The notes: generated by a model not told the origin, from the sequence alone. A stretch of 64,000 bases of DNA from GMQP-bins7 sp963776565 (GCA_963776565.1 CAVZNF010000005.1:310001-374000), one strand, 5' to 3'; counted from the first letter of the stretch, positions 25,712 through 34,696 are shown. Numbers and translations: made by a program.

Positions 25712-26588
25712 GTCGCAGGTCGGGTCGCGCCTCGATCGCGCGCTCGCCGAGCGGCCGGAGGTGGGAACGCGCTCGCTCGCGGAGCGGCTGCTCCGCGACG
25801 GCGCAGTGACCGTCGACGGAGCGACGCAAGGCGAAGAGCCATCGTCTCGAAGCCGGCTCGGTCGTCGAGGTCGAGCTGCCCGGCTGCCGGCCGGGGTCTC
25901 CAGCCGGAGCCCGCCACCGTGCGACTTGCGTACGAGGACGAGCATCTCGCTCGTCGTCGACAAGCCCGCCGGGATCACCGTGCACCCTGGGGCCGGCGCC
26001 TCGACTGGCACGCTCGCCGCGCAACTGCTCAGTCTCGGCGCTGCCGGGGGCGACGATCCCGACCGTCCGGGCATCGTGCATCGCCTCGACCGCGACACGT
26101 CGGGGCTGATGGTCGTCGCGCGCACGGAGCAGGCGTTCGTGGCCCTCCAGGAGGCGATTCGGCAGCGTGAGGTCGAGCGACGCTACGCCGCTCTCGTGCG
26201 CGGAAAGCCGCGGTCGCGAACAGGGCGGATCGATGCCCCGGTGGGGCGGGATCGCCGCGATCCGACGCGTCGATCTCTCGACACCGACGAGCCACGTGCT
26301 GCCGTGACCTGGTTCGAGCTGGTCGAAGTGATGTCCGAGCACGCGCTGCTCGACGTCCGCCTCGAGTCGGGGCGGACGCATCAGATCCGGGTCCATCTCG
26401 CGGCGGTCGATCTTCCGGTCTCTGGCGATGCGACCTACGGCGTGAAGGGAGACCTCGGCCTCGAGCGGCAGTTCCTGCACGCGCAGCGGCTTCGCTTCGT
26501 CCATCCGATCACGCAGGTCGAGCTGGATCTCGAGTCGCCCTTGCCGCCCGATCTGGCGCAGGCGCTCGAGAAGGCCCGCGGCAGCTAG
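25683..26588 (+). CDS. rluD: RluA/RluD-family pseudouridine synthase (local frame changes)
   Basis: Modifies uridines in 23S rRNA (RluD type). An S4-like N-terminal segment (GSRLDRALAERPEVGTRSLAERLLRDGAVTVDG), then the catalytic domain with LVVDKPAGITVHPGAG, HRLDRDTSGLMVVART (catalytic Asp), ERRYAALVRG and LLDVRLESGRTHQIRVHLA. Between about 25830 and 25920 the correct frame is left and regained: KSHRLEAGSVVEVELPG and VRLAYEDEHL are read in other frames. Two to three indels explain this. Directly downstream of lspA, the classic pairing. Confidence 0.88.
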   Translation: MATLRFSVAESQVGSRLDRALAERPEVGTRSLAERLLRDGAVTVDGATQGEEPSSRSRLGRRGRAARLPAGVSSRSPPPCDLRTRTSISLVVDKPAGITVHPGAGASTGTLAAQLLSLGAAGGDDPDRPGIVHRLDRDTSGLMVVARTEQAFVALQEAIRQREVERRYAALVRGKPRSRTGRIDAPVGRDRRDPTRRSLDTDEPRAAVTWFELVEVMSEHALLDVRLESGRTHQIRVHLAAVDLPVSGDATYGVKGDLGLERQFLHAQRLRFVHPITQVELDLESPLPPDLAQALEKARGS

Positions 26589-26714
26589 ACTCTCCGGCGG
26601 TTTTCGTCCCTTCGACCCGGCGACCAGCCGTGGCGGGGGTGCCGTCGCTCTGAGCGCGGTTCCGCCCGGCCCGTCGGTGATCCACCATCAACCAACCTGA
26701 AAGGGGCTGATCGC

Positions 26715-27552
26715 GTGTCAGTCGTCACGATGCGAGAGCTGCTGGAGGCCGGCGTCCACTTCGGCCACCAGACGCGTCGCTGGAACCCCAAGATGCGCCG
26801 CTACATCTTCGGCGAGCGCGGGGGCATCTACCTCATCGATCTCACGAAGACCCAGGAGCTGCTCGAGGAGGCGCACGACGTCTCCCGGAACATCGCCGAG
26901 CGCGGCGGGACGGTGCTCTTCGTCGGAACGAAGAAGCAGGCGCAGAACGCCGTCGCAGAGCATGCGGCGCGCGTCGGCATGCCGTACGTCAACAACCGCT
27001 GGCTCGGCGGCCTGCTCACGAACTGGCGGACGATCTCGGAGCGCATCGCGTACCTCCACGATCTCCGCCGCCTCAAGACGGACGGCCAGCTCGCCCTGCT
27101 CCCGTCGAAGGAGCGCCTCGGCATGGAGGCCGATCTCGAGAAGCTCGAGGCGAACCTCGGCGGCGTGGCGGACATGAAGCGGCAGCCGGACGCGGTCTTC
27201 GTCATCGACATGAAGAAGGAGCAGCTCGCCGTGCGCGAGACGCACCGCCTCGGCGTGCCCGTCATCGGGCTCGTGGACACGAACGCCGATCCGGACGAGG
27301 CGAACTTCGTGATCCCCGGCAACGACGACGCGATTCGCTCGTGCGACCTCGTCGCCCGCGTCGATCGCGGACGGTGTCGCCGCCGGCCGGACGAAGGTGA
27401 CGGCGGCCGAGATGGCCGCTCCTGCCGCAGAAGAGCCGGTCGCTGAAGAGCCTGCTGCCGAGGAGGAAGCCGCGTCCGAGCCGGAGCGGGACGCCGAGCC
27501 CGAGCCCGAGCTCGAACCCGCGGCGGTTGCCGAGGGTGGTGAGTCCGAGTGA
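26715..27552 (+). CDS. rpsB: 30S ribosomal protein S2 (one frame change)
   Basis: Ribosomal protein S2 with MRELLEAGVHFGHQTRRWNPKM, IFGERGGIYLIDLTKT, FVGTKKQAQ, MPYVNNRWLGGLLTNW and VIGLVDTNADPDEANFVIPGNDDAIRS. After about residue 213 the frame is lost at GTCGATCGCGGA (one extra G near 27362). In the corrected frame it continues IADGVAAGRTK to an acidic Glu/Ala/Pro tail, ending at TGA 27552, which overlaps the tsf GTG. As S2 is essential, this indel is the best evidence that frame breaks in the window are sequence errors. GTG 26715 follows AAAGGGG. The 126-bp leader shows no motif I recognise. Confidence 0.94.
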
Positions 27553-28358
27553 GCACGACGATCAGCGCATCGCTCGTCAAGGAGCTCCGCGACGCCACGG
27601 GCGCGGGGATGATGGACTGCAAGCGCGCCCTCGAGGAGACGGAGGGAGATCTCGACGCAGCCCGCACGCTGCTCCGCGAGCGCGGGATGGCCTCGGCGGG
27701 AAAGCGCGCCGGCCGCGAGACGACGGAAGGCCTCGTCGGCTACATCGTCGACGGCGGAGTCGGCTCGATCGTCGGCATCGGCTGCGAGACCGAGCCGGTC
27801 TCGAAGAACGACGCGTTCCAGGAGTTCGCGATCAAAGTGCTGCGCGGCGTTCACGCCGACGGACCCTCCGCGGCGGAGGCATTCGAGGACGAGAGGATCG
27901 AGCTGATCGCGAAGCTCGGCGAGAACATCGTCATCGTCAGTCCCGAGCGTTTCGAGGCACCGGAGGGGGTACTCGGCGCGTACGCGCACCCGCCCGCCAA
28001 CAAGATCGGCGTGCTCGTGGAGCTCGAGGGCGGCTCGGAGGAGCTCGCACGCCAGCTCGCGATGCACATCTCGTTCGCCGCGCCCGAATGGACGACGCGA
28101 GACGACGTGCCCGCGGACGTTCTGGCGGCAGAGCGCTCGATCTACGCGAACACCGACGAGGTGCAGTCGAAGCCGGAGGCGGCACGTGAGAAGATCGTGG
28201 ACGGCATGCTGAACAAGCGCTTCTTCGCAGCGGTGCCGGGAGGCGCTCTCGTCGAGCAGGCGTGGATCCACGAGCCGTCGAAGACCGTCGGCCAGGCGCT
28301 CGCCGACTCTGGCGCCAAGGTCGCCAGGTTCGTGCGCATCTCCGTCGCGGGCTCCTAG
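27549..28358 (+). CDS. tsf: Elongation factor Ts
   Basis: Nucleotide exchange factor for EF-Tu. 269 residues: SASLVKELRDATGAGMMDCKRALEETEGDLDAA (UBA-like N-domain), then the core with IVDGGVGSIVGIGCETEPVSKNDAF and two half-domains, ending GQALADSGAKVARFVR. Intact. GTG 27549 overlaps the rpsB stop; pyrH begins 1 bp after its stop. The order rpsB-tsf-pyrH-frr is conserved across bacteria. Confidence 0.97.
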   Translation: MSTTISASLVKELRDATGAGMMDCKRALEETEGDLDAARTLLRERGMASAGKRAGRETTEGLVGYIVDGGVGSIVGIGCETEPVSKNDAFQEFAIKVLRGVHADGPSAAEAFEDERIELIAKLGENIVIVSPERFEAPEGVLGAYAHPPANKIGVLVELEGGSEELARQLAMHISFAAPEWTTRDDVPADVLAAERSIYANTDEVQSKPEAAREKIVDGMLNKRFFAAVPGGALVEQAWIHEPSKTVGQALADSGAKVARFVRISVAGS

Positions 28359-28359
28359 C

Positions 28360-29121
28360 GTGACCACGAGCGCCGAGGAGGTCGCGCAAGCGACCACGGG
28401 TGGAAGCGGCACCCAGTTTCGTCGGGCACTTCTGAAGCTGTCTGGCGAGGCGCTGCTCGGCGATCGCGAGTACGGGATCGACCCGAAGACGGTCACCGCC
28501 ATCGCTGAGGAGATCGTCGCGGTGCACGAGGCCGGGACGCAGCTCGCGGTCGTCGTGGGCGCGGGGAACATCTACCGCGGAATGGCGGCCGCGGCCGAGG
28601 GGATGGATCGGGCGACGGCCGACTACGCCGGCATGCTCGCGACGCTCCTGAACGCGCTCACGCTGCAGGACGCGCTCGAGCGGCAGGGCGTGCACACACG
28701 TGTCCAGTCGGCGATCGCGGTCTCCGAGGTCGCCGAGCCGTACATCCGGCGTCGCGCCATCAGACATCTGGAGAAGGAGCGCGTCGTCATCTTCGCCGCC
28801 GGCACGGGGAACCCGTTCTTCACGACCGACACCGCCGCGGCGCTGCGCGCGCTCGAGATCGGCGCCGAGGCGATCCTCATGGCGAAGAACCGCGTGCAAG
28901 GCGTCTATGACGGTGACCCGAACGAGGATCCGTCAGCTCGGTTCATCCCGGCGCTCACGCACCTCGAGGCCATCGAGCGCGGCCTCAAGGTCATGGACAC
29001 GACGGCGCTCTCGCTCTGCATGGACAACCGGCTGCCGATCCTCGTCTTCGAGCTCGCCCAGGGCAACATCCGCCGCGTCGCTGCGGGTGAACGCATCGGC
29101 ACGATCATCTCGACTCCCTGA
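28360..29121 (+). CDS. pyrH: Uridylate kinase
   Basis: Phosphorylates UMP to UDP, a hexameric amino-acid-kinase-fold enzyme. 253 residues: RALLKLSGEALLGDREYGID, VVVGAGNIYRGM, TADYAGMLATLLNALTLQDALE, VIFAAGTGNPFFTTDTAAALRA and AKNRVQGVYDGDPNEDP. It has an N-terminal extension of about 20 polar residues before the first strand. Its TGA partly overlaps the Shine-Dalgarno of frr. Confidence 0.97.
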   Translation: MTTSAEEVAQATTGGSGTQFRRALLKLSGEALLGDREYGIDPKTVTAIAEEIVAVHEAGTQLAVVVGAGNIYRGMAAAAEGMDRATADYAGMLATLLNALTLQDALERQGVHTRVQSAIAVSEVAEPYIRRRAIRHLEKERVVIFAAGTGNPFFTTDTAAALRALEIGAEAILMAKNRVQGVYDGDPNEDPSARFIPALTHLEAIERGLKVMDTTALSLCMDNRLPILVFELAQGNIRRVAAGERIGTIISTP

Positions 29122-29131
29122 AGGAGGGCTC

Positions 29132-29695
29132 ATGGCTGCGATCGAGGACTTTCTCGCGGACGCGAAGAGGCGGATGGACAAGTCCATCGAGGCGACGCAC
29201 CACGAGTTCAACTCGATCAGGACGGGCCGCGCGTCTCCGGCACTCCTCGACCGCATCACGATCGACTACTACGGCACGCCGACGCCGCTCAAGAGCCTCG
29301 CGTCGATCTCGGCGCCGGAGCCACGCCTACTCGTCGTGCAGCCGTTCGATCCCGGCGCGATCAAGAACATCGAGCGCGCCGTTCAGGAGTCGGACCTCGG
29401 GCTCACGCCGTCGAACGACGGCAAGGTCGTGCGGCTTCCGATTCCAGCTCTCACCGAGGAGCGGCGCAAGGACCTCGTCAAGGTCGTGAGACGGGTCGCT
29501 GAAGACGGAAAGGTCGCGATCCGCAACGTACGCCGTGACGTCATGCAGCACTTGAAGGAGCTCGTCGTGAACGGCGACGTCGGCGACGACGAAGAGCGCC
29601 GTGGCGAGCAGCAGGTGCAGAAGATCACCGACGACCACGTGAAGTCGATCGACGACCTCTTGAAGGTGAAAGAGGCCGAGATCATGGAGGTCTGA
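29132..29695 (+). CDS. frr: Ribosome recycling factor
   Basis: Releases post-termination ribosomes together with EF-G. 187 residues: RRMDKSIEATHHEFNSIRTGRASPALLD, IDYYGTPTPLKSLASISAPEPRLL, IPALTEERRKDLVKVVRRVAEDGKVAIRNVRRD and a three-helix-bundle end. ATG 29132 is preceded by AAGGAGG (29121-29127) at 4 nt. Intact and of normal length. Confidence 0.97.
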   Translation: MAAIEDFLADAKRRMDKSIEATHHEFNSIRTGRASPALLDRITIDYYGTPTPLKSLASISAPEPRLLVVQPFDPGAIKNIERAVQESDLGLTPSNDGKVVRLPIPALTEERRKDLVKVVRRVAEDGKVAIRNVRRDVMQHLKELVVNGDVGDDEERRGEQQVQKITDDHVKSIDDLLKVKEAEIMEV

Positions 29696-29697
29696 CA

Positions 29698-30399
29698 CTG
29701 GCGGACGACGCCGCAGCGGCTGCGCGGAGCGTCGCGATCATCATGGACGGGAACGGGCGCTGGGCCACGGCTCGGAGCCTCCCCGTCGCCGACGGTCACC
29801 GAGAAGGAGCACGAGCGCTGCGGCGGACGGTCGAGGCGGCGGTCGATCTCGAGATCGACTCGCTCGCCGTCTACGCGTTCTCGACGGAGAACTGGGCGCG
29901 TCCGCCCAACGAGGTCGAGTCGATCATGGAGCTCCTGCACGAGACGATCGAGCGCGAGCTTCCTGATCTCGCGAAGCAGGGCGTGCGCACGCGCTTCTTC
30001 GGGCGACGCGACCGGGTGCCGGACGATCTGCAGGGGAAGATGGCGAAGCTCGAGGCCGAGACCGCGCATCTCGAACGACTCCAGCTCTGGATCGCGTTCG
30101 ACTACGGGGGACGCGCCGAGCTTGTGGAAGCAATGCGCAGCATTCTCCGCGAGGGTGTCAGACCCGAGGACCTGTCCGAAGCGGACATCGCTGCGCACCT
30201 CTACGCGCCCGAGCTCCCCGATCCCGACCTCGTGATCCGCACGTCGGGGGAGCAACGGATCTCGAACTTCCTGCTCTGGCAGTCGGCATACGCAGAGCTC
30301 GTCTTCGACGACACGCTGTGGCCGGACTTCGGCGAGGAGCGGCTCCGATCCGCGCTCGAGGAGTATGCGAGCCGCGCGCGAAGGTTCGGCGCGAGGTGA
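29698..30399 (+). CDS. uppS: Undecaprenyl diphosphate synthase (non-AUG start)
   Basis: Cis-prenyltransferase making the undecaprenyl carrier for peptidoglycan and other glycans. Motifs: VAIIMDGNGRWA (catalytic Asp), GHREGARALRRTVEAA, YAFSTENWARPPNEV, LQLWIAFDYGGR, PDLVIRTSGEQRISNFLLWQSAYAEL. The first ATG, at 29743, falls inside the catalytic motif and would delete the first strand. In frame upstream only CTG 29698 is available, 2 nt after the frr stop, so either a rare CTG start or an indel in this short gap must be assumed. The 3' end overlaps the cdsA GTG. Confidence 0.93.
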   Translation: MADDAAAAARSVAIIMDGNGRWATARSLPVADGHREGARALRRTVEAAVDLEIDSLAVYAFSTENWARPPNEVESIMELLHETIERELPDLAKQGVRTRFFGRRDRVPDDLQGKMAKLEAETAHLERLQLWIAFDYGGRAELVEAMRSILREGVRPEDLSEADIAAHLYAPELPDPDLVIRTSGEQRISNFLLWQSAYAELVFDDTLWPDFGEERLRSALEEYASRARRFGAR

Positions 30400-31199
30400 G
30401 CCCCTTGTTCTCGCGCGTCCTCGTCGCGGCGATCTTGCTTCCGCTGGTGATCGGCCTCGTCTACCTGGGCGGGTGGTGGCTCTTCGGCCTCGCGCTGGTC
30501 GGAGGGTTGCTCGCGTTGCACGAGCTGTACGTCATGGTTCGCGACCTCCGGCCGCTCGTCCTCGGCGGCTACCTCGGGTTCGCGCTGACGTTGCTCGGAC
30601 TGCAGCTGGGCGGGCTCGAGTGGATGCTCGGCGGACTGCTCTCGACCTTCGTCTTTGCATTCGTCGTCTACGGGCTCGGCGGTGTCAGGCAGTCCGCGAC
30701 GACCTCGTTTGGGGTGACTCTGCTCGGCGTCGCATGGGTCGGGGCCGGGATCGGGTGCCTCCTGCTGATTCGCGACATCCCGGAGTTCGGGTTCTGGGCG
30801 GTCATGGCGGTTCTCTTCACCGTCTTCGCGGCCGACACGGGCGCGTTCTTCGTGGGACGCACGTTCGGCCGTCATCGCATGGCGCCGGCGATCTCGCCGA
30901 AGAAGTCGTGGGAGGGGTTCGTCGGCGGCGTGCTCGCCGCAATCGGGATGACCTTCGTGATCCTCTACAAGGATCGAGCCGACTTCCTCTCGATACCCCA
31001 GTCGCTGCTGCTGGGACTCGTCATCGCGCTCGCGGCGGTGCTCGGCGACCTCTTCGAGTCGGCGGTGAAGCGCGACCTCGAGGTGAAGGACTCGGGGCGC
31101 GTGCTCGGCGGGCACGGCGGCATGCTCGATCGGCTCGATTCATTGCTCTGGGCCGGCCCCGCGGCCTACTTCACGATCCTCGCGTTCGGGAGCGCGTAG
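30396..31199 (+). CDS. cdsA: Phosphatidate cytidylyltransferase
   Basis: Makes CDP-diacylglycerol for phospholipid synthesis. 267 residues, strongly hydrophobic with about seven to eight membrane segments. The CdsA signature is at the C-terminus: GDLFESAVKRDLEVKDSGRVLGGHGGMLDRLDS, preceded by DTGAFFVGRTFGRHRMAPAISPKKSWEG. GTG overlaps the uppS stop. The product also feeds the CDP-alcohol phosphatidyltransferase at 44940. Confidence 0.96.
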   Translation: MSPLFSRVLVAAILLPLVIGLVYLGGWWLFGLALVGGLLALHELYVMVRDLRPLVLGGYLGFALTLLGLQLGGLEWMLGGLLSTFVFAFVVYGLGGVRQSATTSFGVTLLGVAWVGAGIGCLLLIRDIPEFGFWAVMAVLFTVFAADTGAFFVGRTFGRHRMAPAISPKKSWEGFVGGVLAAIGMTFVILYKDRADFLSIPQSLLLGLVIALAAVLGDLFESAVKRDLEVKDSGRVLGGHGGMLDRLDSLLWAGPAAYFTILAFGSA

Positions 31200-31222
31200 C
31201 CGTGCCTGAACACGGGCGCGGT

Positions 31223-31228
31223 TAGCCT
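31223..31228 (+). promoter_or_regulatory. -10 element TAGCCT of dxr, leaderless
   Basis: TAGCCT lies exactly 6 nt before GTG 31235 in the 35-bp gap after cdsA, so dxr-rseP can be transcribed separately from the upstream run. Confidence 0.5.
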
Positions 31229-31234
31229 TCGACC

Positions 31235-32317
31235 GTGCGCGAGCGACGAATCGCCCTGCTCGGGGCGACCGGATCCATCGGGCTGCAAGCGCTCGAGGTG
31301 ATCGCGGCCACTCCCGAGCTCTCGGTCTGCGCTCTCGCATCCGGGTCGCGGCCCCTCGACGACCTCGCGGCTCGTCTCGGCGTCGAGCACGTCAGCGTCG
31401 GGGGCGATCTCACGGATCTTCTCGACGCGTCCGAGCCCGACCTCGTCCTGAATGCCGTCGTGGGCTTCGCAGGCGTCGGCGCAACACTGTGGGCGCTCGA
31501 GCGGGGCGTGACCCTCGCGCTCGCAAACAAGGAGAGTCTCGTCGCGGCAGGAGATCTCGCCGTCGCCGCCTGGAAGCGGGGAGGAGGGCTGCTCCTGCCC
31601 GTCGACAGCGAGCACTCGGCGCTCTTCCAGTGTCTCGACGGGCACGCGCCTCACGCCATCGACTCGGTCGTCCTCACCGCCTCTGGTGGGCCGTTTCGAA
31701 ACCGCGCTGCCTCGGATCTCGAATCAGTGACTGTGGACGAGGCACTCGCACATCCGACGTGGTCGATGGGTCCCAAGATCACGATCGATTCGGCCACGCT
31801 CGCGAACAAGGGTCTCGAGCTGATCGAGGCGCACTACCTCTTCGGCCTTGCGTACGAGCACATCGAGGTCGTCGTGCACCCGACCTCGGTCGTGCACGCG
31901 CTCGTGCGCCTTCGAGACGGAGCGTCGCTCGCGCATCTCGGATATCCGGACATGCGAGTGCCGATCTCATTCGCGCTCACCTACCCGGAGCGGCGGGCAA
32001 CCTCGGTGCCCGGCCTCGACTTCACCGCGGGCGTGACGCTCGAGTTCGAGCAGCCCGATCTCGAACGCTTTCCGCTGCTCCGCCTCGCTCGGGAGGCGGG
32101 AGAGCGCGGCGGCACCTTCCCGTGCGCGTTCAATGCGGCGAACGAGGTGGCGGTTGCGGCGTTCCTGGACGGACGCATTCGTTTCCCGGAGATCGCACGT
32201 CTCGTCGAGGACGCCCTCGCGGGTGTCGACGGCGCGCCGGCGCGCGACATCACCGAGCTCGTCGAGGCTGACGGGGAGGCACGGCGCCTCGCGCAGGGAA
32301 GATTGGCGGCAGCGTGA
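31235..32317 (+). CDS. dxr: 1-deoxy-D-xylulose 5-phosphate reductoisomerase
   Basis: Second step of the MEP isoprenoid pathway, converting DXP to MEP with NADPH. 360 residues: RIALLGATGSIGLQALEVI (NADPH binding), LALANKESLVAAGD, PVDSEHSALFQCL, LTASGGPFRN, PTWSMGPKITIDSATLANKGLELIEAHYLF and VVHPTSVVHALV. Metal ligands are in the DSEHSA and NKGLELIE motifs. Intact. Followed by rseP with overlapping start; ispG two genes later is in the same pathway. Confidence 0.97.
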   Translation: MRERRIALLGATGSIGLQALEVIAATPELSVCALASGSRPLDDLAARLGVEHVSVGGDLTDLLDASEPDLVLNAVVGFAGVGATLWALERGVTLALANKESLVAAGDLAVAAWKRGGGLLLPVDSEHSALFQCLDGHAPHAIDSVVLTASGGPFRNRAASDLESVTVDEALAHPTWSMGPKITIDSATLANKGLELIEAHYLFGLAYEHIEVVVHPTSVVHALVRLRDGASLAHLGYPDMRVPISFALTYPERRATSVPGLDFTAGVTLEFEQPDLERFPLLRLAREAGERGGTFPCAFNAANEVAVAAFLDGRIRFPEIARLVEDALAGVDGAPARDITELVEADGEARRLAQGRLAAA

Positions 32318-33540
32318 GTCTCTTCATCGCGATCCTCGGTCTCGCCTTTCTCATCCTCGTCCACGAGGCCGGTCACTTCTTCGCGTCGCTCGCCGTGGGG
32401 CTTCGGCCGCGGCGGTTCTACATCGGGTTCCCGCCGGCGATCGCGAAGACCATGCGCGGCGGCATCGAGTACGGGATCGGCGTGATCCCGCTCGGTGGCT
32501 TCGTGACGATCCCGGGGATGCACCGCCCGATCCCACATGACGCGGAGCGCCGCTTCTCCCGAGCGGTCGAGGATGCGCCAGAGCTCGGCGGCCCCGTCGA
32601 TCGCGTCAAGCGCTCGCTCGAGGGGGACGATCTCTCGGTCGCGCAAGACGCCGTCGACGACTTCGAGGATGCCCTGAGCTCCGAGATGGTCTCACCCGCT
32701 GCCCACGCCTCCGCCGAGAAGGGGATCACCGAGCTCCGTGACGCGCTCGGCTCGGACGCGTACTGGAAGGCGCCGACCTGGAAGCGCCTCGTCGCCATCG
32801 GCGCGGGGCCTGCTGCCAACATCGCGCTCACGATCGTCCTCTTTACCTTCTTGTTCATGACCGTCGCAGGGCAGGCAACGCGAACGGTCGCGACCGTGGC
32901 GCCGGAGCTCCAGCAAGGCATCCAGTCACCCGCGCAGTCGGTCGGCCTGCAGGCGGGCGATCGCATCGTTGCTATCGACGGCACGCCGGTGAAAGCGGAC
33001 GAGATCGCGCAGACGATCGGCGATTCGGGCGGCAAGAAGCTGACGCTCACGATCGTTCGCAACGGCAAGGCGCTGCAGCTCGGCCCGGTCGCCGCAGAAC
33101 TCGTGGACGACCGCTATCGCCTCGGCTTCGGGCTCGGCGGCACCGGTCTCGGGTTCTTCGCCGCGACGGACCGTGCGGTGCGGGTCACGGGGCTCGTCTC
33201 GAAGGAGATCGTGAAGTCCCTCGGGCGCCTGGTCACCGGCAGCGGGCGCGACGAGGTGTCGAGCCCGATCGGGATTACCCGCGCATCCTCGGACGCGGTC
33301 GAGCGCGGTGCGGACAGCTATCTCTGGGTCCTCGGCCTCATCTCGCTGTCGCTCGCTCTGCTCAACCTGCTGCCGCTGCTACCGCTCGACGGCGGCCACA
33401 TTCTGTTCACCCTCATCGAAGGCGCGCGCGGGCGCTTCCTGCGGCGCGAGATCTACGAGCGCGTCTCGATGGTCGGCCTCGCACTCGTGCTGCTGCTCTT
33501 CTTCGTCGGCCTCTCGAACGACATCGGGAAGCTGTCGTAG
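32314..33540 (+). CDS. rseP: RseP-like site-2 protease with PDZ domain and an acidic insertion
   Basis: A 408-residue intramembrane zinc metalloprotease. TM1 carries LVHEAGHFFASLAVG (HExxH); the last third carries NLLPLLPLDGGHI (the Asp ligand). A PDZ domain (SVGLQAGDRIVAIDGTPVKADEI) lies between. After PLGGFVTIPGM an unusual acidic, helical insertion of about 85 residues (SRAVEDAPELGGPVDRVKRSL ... AEKGITELRDALG) precedes TM2 (WKRLVAIGAGPAANIAL). In other bacteria such enzymes release sigma factors or clear signal peptides. The start overlaps the dxr stop. Confidence 0.93.
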   Translation: MSLFIAILGLAFLILVHEAGHFFASLAVGLRPRRFYIGFPPAIAKTMRGGIEYGIGVIPLGGFVTIPGMHRPIPHDAERRFSRAVEDAPELGGPVDRVKRSLEGDDLSVAQDAVDDFEDALSSEMVSPAAHASAEKGITELRDALGSDAYWKAPTWKRLVAIGAGPAANIALTIVLFTFLFMTVAGQATRTVATVAPELQQGIQSPAQSVGLQAGDRIVAIDGTPVKADEIAQTIGDSGGKKLTLTIVRNGKALQLGPVAAELVDDRYRLGFGLGGTGLGFFAATDRAVRVTGLVSKEIVKSLGRLVTGSGRDEVSSPIGITRASSDAVERGADSYLWVLGLISLSLALLNLLPLLPLDGGHILFTLIEGARGRFLRREIYERVSMVGLALVLLLFFVGLSNDIGKLS

Positions 33541-33550
33541 CGCCCGCGGT

Positions 33551-33556
33551 TACCCT
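33551..33556 (+). promoter_or_regulatory. -10 element TACCCT of ispG, leaderless
   Basis: TACCCT is placed exactly 6 nt before GTG 33563, within the 22-bp gap after rseP. Confidence 0.5.
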
Positions 33557-33562
33557 CTAGCC

Positions 33563-34696
33563 GTGGCGAGCGAGGTGCAGATCCGCGTCGGCGACGTGCT
33601 CATCGGCGGTGGCGCGCCCGTGGTCGTACAGTCGATGACGCTGACGAAGACGCATGACGTGCCCGCGACGACGGCGCAGATCGCCGCGCTCGCCTCCGCG
33701 GGGTGCGAGATCGTGCGCGTCGCAGTGCCGAAGAACGAGGACGCCGCGGCGCTCCCGCTCATCGTGCGCCTGTCGCCGCTTCCCGTCATCGCGGACATCC
33801 ACTTCAACGCGTCGTTGGCGCTCAAGGCCATCGAGGCTGGCGTGGCAGCGGTACGGATCAACCCCGGGAACATCGGCGGGCCGGACAAGGTGGAGCAGGT
33901 CGTCCATGCCGCGAAGAAGGCCGGGATCCCGATGCGCATCGGCGCGAACTCCGGCTCGCTCCCGAAACACCTGCACGGCCTCGCGCAGCAGGATCAGGCG
34001 GAGGCGCTCGTCGCTGCCGCGCTCGAGGAGGTCGAGCTCCTCGAGAAGCTCGAGTACCGCGACTTCAAGATCTCGGTGAAGGCGACACACGTGCCGACGA
34101 TGATCCGCGCCTATCGGATGCTGTCGGCGAAGGTCCCGTATCCGCTGCACCTCGGCGTGACCGAGGCGGGGACGGAGTTCGCGGGCGCGATCAAGAGCTC
34201 GGTCGGCATCGGCTCGCTCCTCGCGGACGGGATCGGTGACACCATGCGCGTCTCGCTCACGGCCGATCCGGTCAAGGAGGTCGAGGTCGCGTGGGAGATC
34301 CTCAAGGCGCTCGGCCTGCGCGAGCGCGGGCCGGTCATGATCGCCTGCCCGTCGTGCGGACGTGACAACGTCGGCGTCGAGAGCCTGGCGCGCGTCGTCG
34401 AGGACCGCCTGCGCACGTACCCGGAGGCCTTCGAGGTCGCGGTCATGGGCTGCGCCGTCAACGGGCCGGGCGAGGCCGGCGACGCCGACTTCGGCATCGC
34501 GGGTGGTCGGGACGTCGGGTTCATCTACGCGCACGGCCGCGTGCTGAAGAAGGTGCCGTCAGAGACGCTCATCGACGAGCTCTTCGTCGAGATCGACCGC
34601 TGGCTCGCCGACGGCATGAAGCGCCCGAAGCGCCTCAAGATGGCGAAGCCGGCAGCGCTGGCAATGGCCGAGGCCTCGCTGATCCCACTCGACTAG
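33563..34696 (+). CDS. ispG: 4-hydroxy-3-methylbut-2-enyl diphosphate synthase (IspG/GcpE)
   Basis: Penultimate MEP-pathway enzyme; reduces MEcPP to HMBPP using a [4Fe-4S] cluster. 377 residues: VVVQSMTLTKTHD, PVIADIHFNASLALKAIE, VRINPGNIGG, MRIGANSGSLP and the cluster cysteines in ACPSCGRDN and VMGCAVNGPGEA. GTG 33563 is set by the promoter spacing and by the N-terminal strand VQIRVGDVLIGGGAPVVV. The C-terminal 30 residues (KRPKRLKMAKPAALAMAEA) are a basic tail beyond the usual end. Confidence 0.96.
   Translation: MASEVQIRVGDVLIGGGAPVVVQSMTLTKTHDVPATTAQIAALASAGCEIVRVAVPKNEDAAALPLIVRLSPLPVIADIHFNASLALKAIEAGVAAVRINPGNIGGPDKVEQVVHAAKKAGIPMRIGANSGSLPKHLHGLAQQDQAEALVAAALEEVELLEKLEYRDFKISVKATHVPTMIRAYRMLSAKVPYPLHLGVTEAGTEFAGAIKSSVGIGSLLADGIGDTMRVSLTADPVKEVEVAWEILKALGLRERGPVMIACPSCGRDNVGVESLARVVEDRLRTYPEAFEVAVMGCAVNGPGEAGDADFGIAGGRDVGFIYAHGRVLKKVPSETLIDELFVEIDRWLADGMKRPKRLKMAKPAALAMAEASLIPLD

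Noticed and set aside
26589..26714. Autoregulatory S2 leader before rpsB
   Set aside because: The 126-bp leader is GC-rich with no fold I could match to a known r-protein leader.
27340..27380. Programmed frameshift in rpsB
   Set aside because: No slippery heptamer or downstream structure; an extra G in GTCGATCGCG explains it and similar slips occur in many other genes of the window.
26718..28571. 617-codon minus-strand frame opposite rpsB-tsf
   Set aside because: Covers two highly conserved plus-strand genes; composition is that of an antisense shadow.
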